Shown piece by piece: positions 1-5,825 of a DNA stretch of 12,604 bases (its first letter is position 1; the number at the start of each line of letters is the position of its first letter). The notes beneath the pieces were generated by a model. That model was not told where the DNA came from. It saw only the letters and a list, made by a program, of their open reading frames with translations, and ran no database searches. Both the position numbers and the translations under genes were made by a program. Source of the stretch: an uncultured Clostridia bacterium (GTDB lineage Bacteria; Bacillota; Clostridia; Oscillospirales; Oscillospiraceae); assembly GCA_937858235.1 (NCBI GenBank), contig CALLZZ010000005.1:1-12604 (forward strand). Direction: 5' to 3'.

Positions 1-162
1 CAAAATAATAGATGCCAGAATCGTGATGCTGCTGATCAGCGAATCAATAAAACGCTTCAGCTGTAAGTTTTGGAAGGGGCTGACGATTCTAACAAGGATC
101 GGCACAAAAAACAGGCCGGCCATGATTGCTGTGATTACATTGATGCTTCCTGAAAATTTCAT
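1..162 (-). CDS. Partial small membrane protein (5' end only)
   Basis: The minus strand carries an open frame of 54 codons starting at an ATG at 162-160 and running off the left edge. The start is supported by a good ribosome binding site, GGGAGG, about seven bases upstream. The product begins MKFSGSINVITAIMAGLFF and holds two hydrophobic stretches, roughly residues 8-30 and 38-54, split by a short polar segment (SPFQNLQLKRF). It is therefore probably an integral membrane protein. I do not recognise the family and the C-terminus is missing, so no function is given. A plus-strand open frame over the same bases lacks a ribosome binding site and is the mirror image of this gene. A TATAAT box lies at 196-201 on the same strand. 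The gene probably belongs to the resident chromosome next to the mobile DNA, but this is inferred from its position only. Confidence 0.6.
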   Translation of the reverse strand, partial: MKFSGSINVITAIMAGLFFVPILVRIVSPFQNLQLKRFIDSLISSITILASIIL

Positions 163-195
163 GGTTATCCTCCCTGCGGTTCAGCTCTTATCTCT

Positions 196-201
196 ATTAT
201 A
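196..201 (-). promoter_or_regulatory. Possible -10 box for the left-edge membrane gene
   Basis: A perfect TATAAT is read on the minus strand about 34 bases before the ATG at 162. No good -35 hexamer sits 16-18 bases upstream (the candidate is TGGCTC), so the promoter is tentative. The arm of a terminator-like hairpin occupies the -35 position. Confidence 0.35.
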
Positions 202-205
202 TAAT

Positions 206-245
206 AAAAAAGCAGGATGAGCCATACCCGAAAGCACGGCTCATC
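206..245 (-). terminator. Rho-independent terminator, minus strand
   Basis: The arms GATGAGCC (216-223) and GGCTCATC (238-245) pair perfectly over 8 bp around a 14-base loop. On the minus strand the stem is followed by a run of six T (206-211). It would stop leftward transcription just before the membrane gene that starts at 162. No leftward gene lies immediately upstream. It may therefore insulate that gene, act as a leader attenuator, or be the end of a gene displaced by insertion of the neighbouring element. Confidence 0.6.
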
Positions 246-298
246 ATGTATTTGGAAAGTTGGGTTAAAAGAAGATGCCAGGTAAAAGCGCGGGCATG

Positions 299-336
299 CA
301 AGAACGCCTATAGCGAAAAGCAATAGGCGCGTCTTG
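299..336. other. Imperfect 12-bp hairpin in the gene-free stretch
   Basis: CAAGA (299-303) plus CGCCTAT (305-311) pair with ATAGGCG (323-329) plus TCTTG (332-336), separated by small bulges and an 11-base loop. It has no T-tract on either side, so a terminator is unlikely. It could be a structured RNA, a protein-binding dyad or a remnant of an attachment site. The sequence does not decide between these. Confidence 0.4.
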
Positions 337-377
337 TCCGCGGTAAAGCTATACTAAATGATATCATAAAAATGTAA

Positions 378-420
378 AAAGCAAAGGGGCTTGAGTTACG
401 GGTTCAAGTCCCTTTGCTTT
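378..420 (-). terminator. Strong 18-bp hairpin, probable terminator
   Basis: Positions 378-395 pair with 403-420 along all 18 positions, with only two G-T wobbles, around the loop TTACGGG. On the minus strand the stem continues into T-rich sequence (TTTTTACATTTTTATG), so it could end leftward transcription from the XRE gene or beyond. The plus strand has only a weak T-rich tail. The right arm contains GGGTTCAAGTCCC, which resembles a tRNA T-arm, but no complete tRNA can be folded here. A role as a recombination site cannot be excluded. Confidence 0.45.
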
Positions 421-477
421 CATATTCATTGGCAAAGGACACGAGTTTGATACAAAATGCACACCCCTTTGACTTTA

Positions 478-540
478 CCGTTTGTCGGGTGAACACCCTC
501 GTTGTTTCCCGTTTGTTCCGTTTGCCGTGTGAACACGCTC
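478..540. repeat. Two 23-bp dyad-containing direct repeats spaced 40 bp
   Basis: Unit 1 (478-500) and unit 2 (518-540) match at 20 of 23 positions and are exactly 40 bp apart. Both contain the core GTGAACAC. In unit 1 the core sits in GGGTG-AA-CACCC, and in unit 2 in CGTGT-GA-ACACG, so each copy keeps local dyad symmetry despite substitutions. The arrangement suits a dimeric DNA-binding protein bound twice about four helical turns apart, such as a regulator, a ParB-like protein or a recombinase accessory protein. Which protein binds is unknown. Confidence 0.5.
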
Positions 541-599
541 TTTACGTAGAAAAATAATTTTATGAAAGCAATGCAGTTTCAGTATTTTGTCATCCATAA

Positions 600-628
600 A
601 CCAGAGGTCTTACTCCTTGACTTCTGGT
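600..628 (-). terminator. Hairpin just downstream of the XRE gene
   Basis: ACCAGAGGTC (600-609) pairs with GACTTCTGGT (619-628) over 10 bp with one wobble and a 9-base loop, about 38 bases beyond the stop codon of the minus-strand XRE gene. The T-tract on the minus strand is short (TTTATGG), so termination is plausible but not strong. Confidence 0.35.
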
Positions 629-665
629 AGATTGCACCTGCCAATTTTGATTTGTATAATAATTA

Positions 666-1022
666 TCAACGGGTACGCATGTACTGTCTGTTCTCGCGAA
701 GAGATTTCTTTGTTGACATGGTTACATCAAGCAAAATTCTTCTCTCATAGTCGCTGCAATCTGAAATGAGTGTGGCAAATTGATGATTGGTAACTTTTAT
801 TGTGTTTTCAAGATTATCTATTAAAAGTTCATCTGCCGTGGTATTCAGAGCATTGACGAGAAGGATAAAAGTGTCCAAGCTCATGCTTTTTGTTCCACAT
901 TCTATATAGCTGACATAGGTTGGAGAACGGCCAATGAGTTCAGAAAGTGTCAGCTGAGAGAGACCTCTTCTTTTTCTGATTGCTTTAATCTTTTGTCCAA
1001 TTGAAATGTAATTGAGCGCCAT
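666..1022 (-). CDS. XRE-family transcriptional regulator
   Basis: This 118-residue protein has an N-terminal Cro/C1-type helix-turn-helix at about residues 8-62. It shows the usual signatures: GQKIKAIRKRRGLSQ, then LSELIGRSPTYVSYIE, then a conserved helix ending in LLVNALNTTADEL. The C-terminal half (about 63-118) is a charged, probably helical tail with no motif I recognise. I place the start at the ATG at 1022-1020 because GGAGG lies eight bases upstream. An in-frame TTG five codons earlier overlaps that ribosome binding site. The gene is divergent from the recombinase operon starting at 1200, with a 36-bp palindrome between them. This arrangement suggests that it represses or switches that operon and possibly itself. 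The family assignment is secure; the target is inferred from position. Confidence 0.88.
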   Translation of the reverse strand: MALNYISIGQKIKAIRKRRGLSQLTLSELIGRSPTYVSYIECGTKSMSLDTFILLVNALNTTADELLIDNLENTIKVTNHQFATLISDCSDYERRILLDVTMSTKKSLRENRQYMRTR

Positions 1023-1102
1023 AGTTAATACCTCCAAAATAATTTTATCGGTATCAGTATGGTCAATAGGCTATAACTGACCTGTCATTTATTTTGCCTT
1101 TT

Positions 1103-1138
1103 ATAAACCACGAGTCAAACACTTGACTCGTGGTTTAT
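1103..1138. promoter_or_regulatory. 36-bp palindrome between divergent genes (candidate operator)
   Basis: Arms of 16 bp (1103-1118 and 1123-1138, core ACCACGAGTCAA / TTGACTCGTGGT) are perfectly complementary around the 4-base centre ACAC. It lies midway between the XRE gene start (1022) and the operon start (1200), and ends 22 bases before a TATAAT box. It is not followed by a T-tract. The place and symmetry fit an operator for a dimeric regulator, most simply the XRE protein. A recombinase crossover site is the main alternative. Confidence 0.6.
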
Positions 1139-1160
1139 TCCTTTTATCGACAAATATTTA

Positions 1161-1166
1161 TATAAT
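1161..1166 (+). promoter_or_regulatory. Probable -10 box of the six-gene operon
   Basis: A perfect TATAAT lies 34 bases before the ATG at 1200 in a very AT-rich tract. The hexamer 17 bases upstream (TTCCTT, 1138-1143) is a poor -35 and abuts the 36-bp palindrome, so the promoter may be regulated or need an activator. A G-rich ribosome binding site (GGGGGAA, from 1187) follows. Confidence 0.45.
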
Positions 1167-1199
1167 ATTTAAGAGACTATTTTTTCGGGGGAAATCGCT

Positions 1200-1808
1200 A
1201 TGAATGAAGTTGAAATATTTAATAAACTGAACGGAATTGCGGAAACGCCACAATTCTCTATTATATTTGGCGAAGATTCCGAACAATTAAGGAAGATTGC
1301 TGAACACAAAGAATGGTTACAGCGTATCCGTCATGAAAGGCCGAATACCGAGGTGCCATATAAGGTTGGAATCTATATTCGATATTTCAATCAAACCAAA
1401 TATGAAGATTATCTTTTGTATCACAAAAAGCAATTTACCGACACAATTGGCCTTTGTCCGAAATGGACGCTCGTAGATTTTTACATAGATGCAGGTTCCT
1501 CGACACCCAATATGGAATCATCTCCCGAATGGAGCCGTTTGTTAAATGACTGCTTCGACGGCAAAGTGGATTTGATTATCACGCAGAAGGTTTCCAATGT
1601 ATCAAAAAGGATACACGAGATAACTCTCTGCGCACGTTTGCTTGCGGCCCAAAATCATCCTATCGGTATCTATTTTATCTCAGAAGATATTTTTACCCTC
1701 GCTTCCTATTACCGGGAAGATTTAAGAGACACGTATTTTCTGCCTTTCCCTGATTGGCAGGTACTTCCCGATGATGAAAATAAAGTGAGGGGTAAACTGC
1801 ATGATTGA
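1200..1808 (+). CDS. Catalytically dead serine-recombinase-like protein
   Basis: This 202-residue protein aligns, from about residue 54 to 170, with the resolvase catalytic domain of the recombinase encoded next. GIYIRYFNQ corresponds to AIYVRVSTD, LVDFYIDAG to LVKIYADEG, GKVDLIITQKVS to GKIDIVICKNVS, and IGIYFISEDIFTL to VGVFFESESIFSL. The catalytic serine of the YxRxS motif is Phe63 here, and the arginines of the SRFARN motif are replaced (SNVSKR, 132-137). It should therefore fold like a resolvase but not cut DNA. It has no recombinase (DNA-binding) domain and no zinc ribbon. The N-terminal 50 residues are a charged helical region I do not recognise. It is the first gene of the operon and overlaps the next by 8 bases, so coupled translation is likely. 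A role as a non-catalytic partner or inhibitor of the active recombinase is inferred. Confidence 0.75.
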   Translation: MNEVEIFNKLNGIAETPQFSIIFGEDSEQLRKIAEHKEWLQRIRHERPNTEVPYKVGIYIRYFNQTKYEDYLLYHKKQFTDTIGLCPKWTLVDFYIDAGSSTPNMESSPEWSRLLNDCFDGKVDLIITQKVSNVSKRIHEITLCARLLAAQNHPIGIYFISEDIFTLASYYREDLRDTYFLPFPDWQVLPDDENKVRGKLHD

Positions 1809-3705
1809 TGAACAGAAACGATTGCAAAAACAGCGGGATATAGAAAAGACACGTAAGCGAATGCAGGTTACAATTGATCATGATAATTATGAGTATGTTC
1901 CTGAAAAGAAACAGACGGATTACTACGACAACGATATTAATCAGCGTGTGGCTATCTATGTTCGTGTTTCCACAGATGATGTGAAGCAGACAACTTCCTA
2001 TGAGTTACAGAAGAAATACTATGAAGATTTCGTTTTGCATCATCCCAACTGGACACTTGTAAAAATCTATGCCGATGAGGGCATCAGCGGTACCTCGCTT
2101 AAACACAGGGATGAATTTAGCCTTATGGTTACCGAATGTAAAGCTGGAAAGATCGACATAGTTATCTGCAAGAATGTATCCCGATTTGCCCGTAATGTTA
2201 CCGACTGTATTGGCATTGTCCGGGATTTGGCAGCACTGAAACCTCCGGTCGGTGTTTTCTTCGAATCCGAAAGCATCTTCTCCTTAAAGGATGACTCTCA
2301 AATGGCTCTGACTTTTCTGGCTACTATGGCGGAGGAAGAATCACATACAAGAAGCCGGAGCATGGAAACCTCTCTTCGCATGAGACTGGACAACGGCATT
2401 CCTTTGACTCCTAAGCTCTTGGGATACACCCATGATTCCAATGGCGAACTGGAAATTAATCCAGAGGAGGCCCCCACTGTAAAACTTGTTTTCTATATGT
2501 ATTTGTATGGGTATTCTACCGGGCAAATAGCGAATACGCTCATTGCTCTGGGACGGCGCTCTTATCTTGGAAATATCAACTGGACGTCAGGCAGTATCGT
2601 TCAAATTTTAAGGAATGAACGGCACTGTGGAGACGTGTACACCCGGAAAACTTATACGCCAAACTACAGGGACCATCTCGCCAAGAAAAATCGCGGAGAA
2701 CGTCCACAGAGCAGATATTTCAATCATCACAGAGCGATCGTAACGAGAGACGATTTTATCGCTGTTCAACGAATGCTTGATAATTCTAAATTTGGCAATA
2801 AGTCCATTTTGCCAGAGCTTAGGGTTATTGACAGTGGTATCTTAAAAGGTTTTGTAACAATAAATCCCCGGTGGGCGGGATTTAAAGAAGCCGAATACTT
2901 TGGGGCCGCCAAAAGCGTTTATTCCACACTTGATACCGAGCAAGAGTCCGCCCCTATCGAAACAGAAGAAGAGTACCAGCTCGAAGTTGGAGCGGGGGAT
3001 TTTGATCTGCGCGGATTTGAAATTACCCGCTCTGAGTTTTTGAATTCCGGTCGCCGTCCTACTGTAACTTTTGGAGATAAAAAAATAAAATTCAGCATGG
3101 AGTGCATCCGAAAGTTCAAGGAAAAGAACCATGTAGAATTACTTGTTAATCCCATTGAGAGAAAATTTGCGATTCGTCCTGCTGACAAGAAAAACCGAAA
3201 CGCTGTCATGATATCCAAGGTAATAAATGCGAATTATTACCCTCGGGAGATATCATCTGCCGCGTTCAGCAATACCCTATTCTCTCTATTTGGTTGGAAC
3301 ATGGATTGTAAATACAGAATCATTGGTTCCCTATACGAACAGAGCAATGAATTGGCATACATTTTTGATGTTATAAATTCTGAAGCTCTATTCAAGCCTT
3401 ATGTTTTGTCCGCAAATGAATCAACTGAAGAAGGACAGGTTTCCATCCAGCCATTAACACCATATGGCAAACGGATTCGGGCAATTCCAGAGGAATGGGC
3501 GACCTCTTTTGGAAAACAATTTTATCTGCACGAGCTATCCCTCGCTGCCCTCGAATGTCAAAGTGAGATTGATTGGAAGATTCGCTTAGAAGGCCAGCTT
3601 TATAAAACCGGAAAAAAGATAGCCGTGACAGAGTTTGATGAGCTGAAACAATTCATCAAACAGGAATTGAGTGGAGTCACGCCACAGGAGGAAAGGCATG
3701 AATGA
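1801..3705 (+). CDS. Large serine recombinase with non-zinc-ribbon C-terminus
   Basis: This 634-residue protein would cut and rejoin DNA at short attachment sites through a serine-DNA intermediate. Residues 1-45 are a charged extension. The resolvase domain spans about 49-190, with YVRVST (catalytic Ser57, Arg55) and SRFARN (127-132) intact. The recombinase DNA-binding domain follows at about 200-330, including NERHCGDVYTRKTYTP and the NRGERPQ segment. Relatives usually then carry a four-cysteine zinc ribbon. Here the matching place reads GILKGFVTINPRWAGF, with no cysteines. From about 398 to the end there is instead a module (FDLRGFEITRSEF, LLVNPIERKFAIRP, FGWNMDCKYRIIG, IPEEWATSFG) that recurs in the next two genes. 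The start overlaps the previous stop by 8 bases, preceded by GAGGGG. Catalytic activity looks intact. The target site is unknown. Confidence 0.85.
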   Translation: MIDEQKRLQKQRDIEKTRKRMQVTIDHDNYEYVPEKKQTDYYDNDINQRVAIYVRVSTDDVKQTTSYELQKKYYEDFVLHHPNWTLVKIYADEGISGTSLKHRDEFSLMVTECKAGKIDIVICKNVSRFARNVTDCIGIVRDLAALKPPVGVFFESESIFSLKDDSQMALTFLATMAEEESHTRSRSMETSLRMRLDNGIPLTPKLLGYTHDSNGELEINPEEAPTVKLVFYMYLYGYSTGQIANTLIALGRRSYLGNINWTSGSIVQILRNERHCGDVYTRKTYTPNYRDHLAKKNRGERPQSRYFNHHRAIVTRDDFIAVQRMLDNSKFGNKSILPELRVIDSGILKGFVTINPRWAGFKEAEYFGAAKSVYSTLDTEQESAPIETEEEYQLEVGAGDFDLRGFEITRSEFLNSGRRPTVTFGDKKIKFSMECIRKFKEKNHVELLVNPIERKFAIRPADKKNRNAVMISKVINANYYPREISSAAFSNTLFSLFGWNMDCKYRIIGSLYEQSNELAYIFDVINSEALFKPYVLSANESTEEGQVSIQPLTPYGKRIRAIPEEWATSFGKQFYLHELSLAALECQSEIDWKIRLEGQLYKTGKKIAVTEFDELKQFIKQELSGVTPQEERHE

Positions 3706-4468
3706 AAACAAAGAACAGCAGATACCATCAGATGATTCACAGAGTACGAGAGATCATTCTCAGCCTGTCGAACCCACAACATCAGACGGTGCGCCCGTGC
3801 TTTCTAAGAACGATGAGTTATTGGAGATGGGTGCGGCTTTTGATTTTGATGGATTTCAAGTTGTTAGGCGTGAGTTTTTTGCCCATTTGAATGAACCATC
3901 GGTATCTTTTAATAACTACAAGTTTTATGTTAATACAGCTTGTCTTTCAAAATTCCCTGAAACAGAACATGTGCAGGTGCTTGTCAATCGAAAAACTAAG
4001 ATTCTCGCTCTGCGTCCGTGCGAGGAAGGCGAAAGGGATTCTTTCCTTTGGTGCAACAATTCTAAGGGGAAGCGCAAACCGAAGCAAACAACTTGTAAAT
4101 TGTTTTTTGCAAAAATAGTATCGCTTATGGGTTGGAATCCAGACTATCGGTATAAGCTTACTGGAAAACTCATCCACGCAAACGGCGAATACCTTATTGC
4201 TTTTGATTTAACTGCTACTGAAGTGTATCAGCGGACATTTCCTGAAGGTGCGAAACCTAAGACATCAAAAACTCCTGTATTTCCTTCCGAATGGCAGGAT
4301 CAATTTGGTTTGCCGTTCAATCAACATCGACAATCAATGCAAATCAACATATTTGATGGTTATGCCATTTATGCAATCAAAGACAATTCCAAGATGAATG
4401 GCAACACTTCTGCTGCAGAGCAACAAGCTTTGGTACCAAGTTCAAATAATGGAGGTATAGGCGAATGA
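3698..4468 (+). CDS. Free-standing copy of the recombinase C-terminal module
   Basis: This 256-residue protein has no recombinase catalytic domain but matches the C-terminal module of the preceding recombinase along its length. FDFDGFQVVRREF (48-60) corresponds to FDLRGFEITRSEF, VLVNRKTKILALRP (94-107) to LLVNPIERKFAIRP, MGWNPDYRYKLTG (144-156) to FGWNMDCKYRIIG, and FPSEWQDQFG (195-204) to IPEEWATSFG. Residues 1-40 are polar and probably disordered. The true start is the ATG at 3698, with AGGAGG seven bases before it, rather than a GTG 27 bases upstream. It overlaps the recombinase stop by 8 bases. The module has no function I recognise. Being present both fused and free suggests it binds DNA or mediates assembly with the recombinase, which is inference. 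Confidence 0.75.
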   Translation: MNENKEQQIPSDDSQSTRDHSQPVEPTTSDGAPVLSKNDELLEMGAAFDFDGFQVVRREFFAHLNEPSVSFNNYKFYVNTACLSKFPETEHVQVLVNRKTKILALRPCEEGERDSFLWCNNSKGKRKPKQTTCKLFFAKIVSLMGWNPDYRYKLTGKLIHANGEYLIAFDLTATEVYQRTFPEGAKPKTSKTPVFPSEWQDQFGLPFNQHRQSMQINIFDGYAIYAIKDNSKMNGNTSAAEQQALVPSSNNGGIGE

Positions 4469-4839
4469 CTGAACCATCTAACCTGTTGACTCAAATATCA
4501 ATCGATTTAAAGAAATTTCGTATTCGAATACATAAAGAATCATTACATTTAATCGGCGATCCCCAATATATTCAATTTCTTGTAAACATAAGTAGCAGAC
4601 TGGTGGCGATTCGAGCAGTTGATAAGGAACAGGTCGATTTACAGACACATAGGGTTGATCAAACACGCATGGAGTCTGACTTTTCCTTTGAGATATACAG
4701 TCGCCCTTTCATTGAAAGGTTATGTAAAGAATTTGATTGTTTCAACAAAGGTAATTCCTATCGTTTAACAGGAGCCGCTATTAAATCTGAACGAATCGCT
4801 GTTTTTCCCCTTGATTCGCTTCAAAAAATCGATATTTAA
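4465..4839 (+). CDS. Minimal copy of the same C-terminal module
   Basis: This 124-residue protein overlaps the previous gene through ATGA, so the two are translationally coupled. It is a shorter, more divergent version of the module in the two preceding genes. KKFRIRIHKESL (16-27) matches the first strand region, FLVNISSRLVAIR (38-50) matches the LVN...AIRP hallmark, and FDCFNKGNSYRLTGA (90-104) matches the GWN...YRxxG segment, followed by a hydrophobic strand (IAVFPL). It lacks the leading FDxxGF motif and the trailing EW..FG segment. It has one internal cysteine-rich hint (Cys87, Cys92) but no zinc-finger spacing. Its function is unknown, and homology to its neighbours is judged by eye. The surrounding sequence is strongly AT-rich (16 G or C in the 60 bases from 4501). 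Confidence 0.65.
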   Translation: MTEPSNLLTQISIDLKKFRIRIHKESLHLIGDPQYIQFLVNISSRLVAIRAVDKEQVDLQTHRVDQTRMESDFSFEIYSRPFIERLCKEFDCFNKGNSYRLTGAAIKSERIAVFPLDSLQKIDI

Positions 4840-4850
4840 GGGAGACATTT

Positions 4851-5825
4851 ATGGAAAGTAAGGCTTTACAAACCCTTAATATCGACAAGGACTTTAAAAA
4901 TTTAATCCGTCCTCTGCAAAAGAAGGAATATCTTCAGCTTGAAGCCAATCTTTTGACAGATGGCTGCCGCGATCCCATTATCACATGGAATGGATTCATC
5001 ATTGATGGTCATAACCGCTATGAATTATGTATGCGGCATCAGATTCCTTATGCTGTTGTTGCGATGGAGTTTGATTGCCGCGAATCTGTCATAGCCTGGA
5101 TTTGTGCCAATCAGCTTGGAAGGCGCAATATTACCGAAGAAACGCGTAAGTTCCTTATCGGTATGCAGTATGAATCAGAGAAACTGGCTAATAGTTTAAA
5201 AAATGCACGAGGTAAAAATCAATACGGTGAACCTGGATGCGAATTATCTTGTGAGATATCCGAGTTAAGAGAGGAAGCTAAACCCTATTTTTCGGGTCAT
5301 GTCACAGCTCAGCGTATAGCACAGGAAAATCAAATATCGGGCGGTACAGTTTTGAAGTATGCAATTTATACACGGGCCTTAGAAACCATTGGTCAAAAAG
5401 CTCCTGAAATGGTTCCGAAAATTCTTTCGGGCAGATATAAAATATCTCATAAAAATGTAGTGGATTTATCCGGGCTTACTTCCGATGAAATTAAGAAAGT
5501 TGGACGAAGAATGGAGCAAAGCCAGCAACCGTTTGTTCAATATAACAGGGCGCGGCAAGAAATACAGTACACAAAGGGACAGACGGTTTTGACTGAATCC
5601 CCATCAACCCCATCTGTTAAGGATATGCCCGCCTTTGACCCGGATGCTGAGATAACCGCTCTAACACTTACAATCCCATCGTGGGCAAGCTCAATTAAAC
5701 GCACTCAAACAAATACGGATTTTGATAGTGTTTCTGATTACGCCAAAAATAAACTTACGGATACGCTCATTGATCTTAAGCACACAGTATCAAAGATGTT
5801 GTCCGAAATAAAGGAGGATGAGTAA
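4851..5825 (+). CDS. ParB-like (ParB/Srx-fold) DNA-binding protein
   Basis: This 324-residue protein has an N-terminal ParB/sulfiredoxin-like domain at about residues 10-100. It contains LQLEANLLTDGCRDPIITW, the hallmark IIDGHNRYELC (50-60) and ANQLGRRNITEE (86-97). A central segment (about 151-180, TAQRIAQENQISGGTVLKY) looks like a KorB/ParB-type helix-turn-helix. The C-terminal third is polar and ends in a charged helix. The DGHNR box stands where partition ParB proteins have GERR, so it may be a ParB-like nuclease or regulator instead of a true CTP-switch partition protein. No ParA ATPase gene is nearby. GGGAG lies seven bases before the ATG, 11 bases after the previous stop, so it belongs to the operon. 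Specific DNA binding is likely from the fold; the target is unknown. Confidence 0.8.
   Translation: MESKALQTLNIDKDFKNLIRPLQKKEYLQLEANLLTDGCRDPIITWNGFIIDGHNRYELCMRHQIPYAVVAMEFDCRESVIAWICANQLGRRNITEETRKFLIGMQYESEKLANSLKNARGKNQYGEPGCELSCEISELREEAKPYFSGHVTAQRIAQENQISGGTVLKYAIYTRALETIGQKAPEMVPKILSGRYKISHKNVVDLSGLTSDEIKKVGRRMEQSQQPFVQYNRARQEIQYTKGQTVLTESPSTPSVKDMPAFDPDAEITALTLTIPSWASSIKRTQTNTDFDSVSDYAKNKLTDTLIDLKHTVSKMLSEIKEDE

Noticed and set aside
345..421. Possible tRNA gene suggested by the T-arm-like GGGTTCAAGTCCC
   Set aside because: No acceptor 5' strand, D-arm or anticodon arm can be placed in the preceding bases. The same bases form a simple 18-bp hairpin.
478..540. CRISPR-like repeat pair
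   Set aside because: There are only two units, with three mismatches and a 17-base gap, no further copies, and no cas genes.
587..769. Plus-strand 60-codon open frame
   Set aside because: It has no ribosome binding site, overlaps the end of the XRE gene on the opposite strand and has no recognisable features.
666..1808. Toxin-antitoxin pair (XRE protein with the divergent first gene)
   Set aside because: The genes are divergent, and the 202-residue product aligns with a resolvase domain rather than any toxin family I know.
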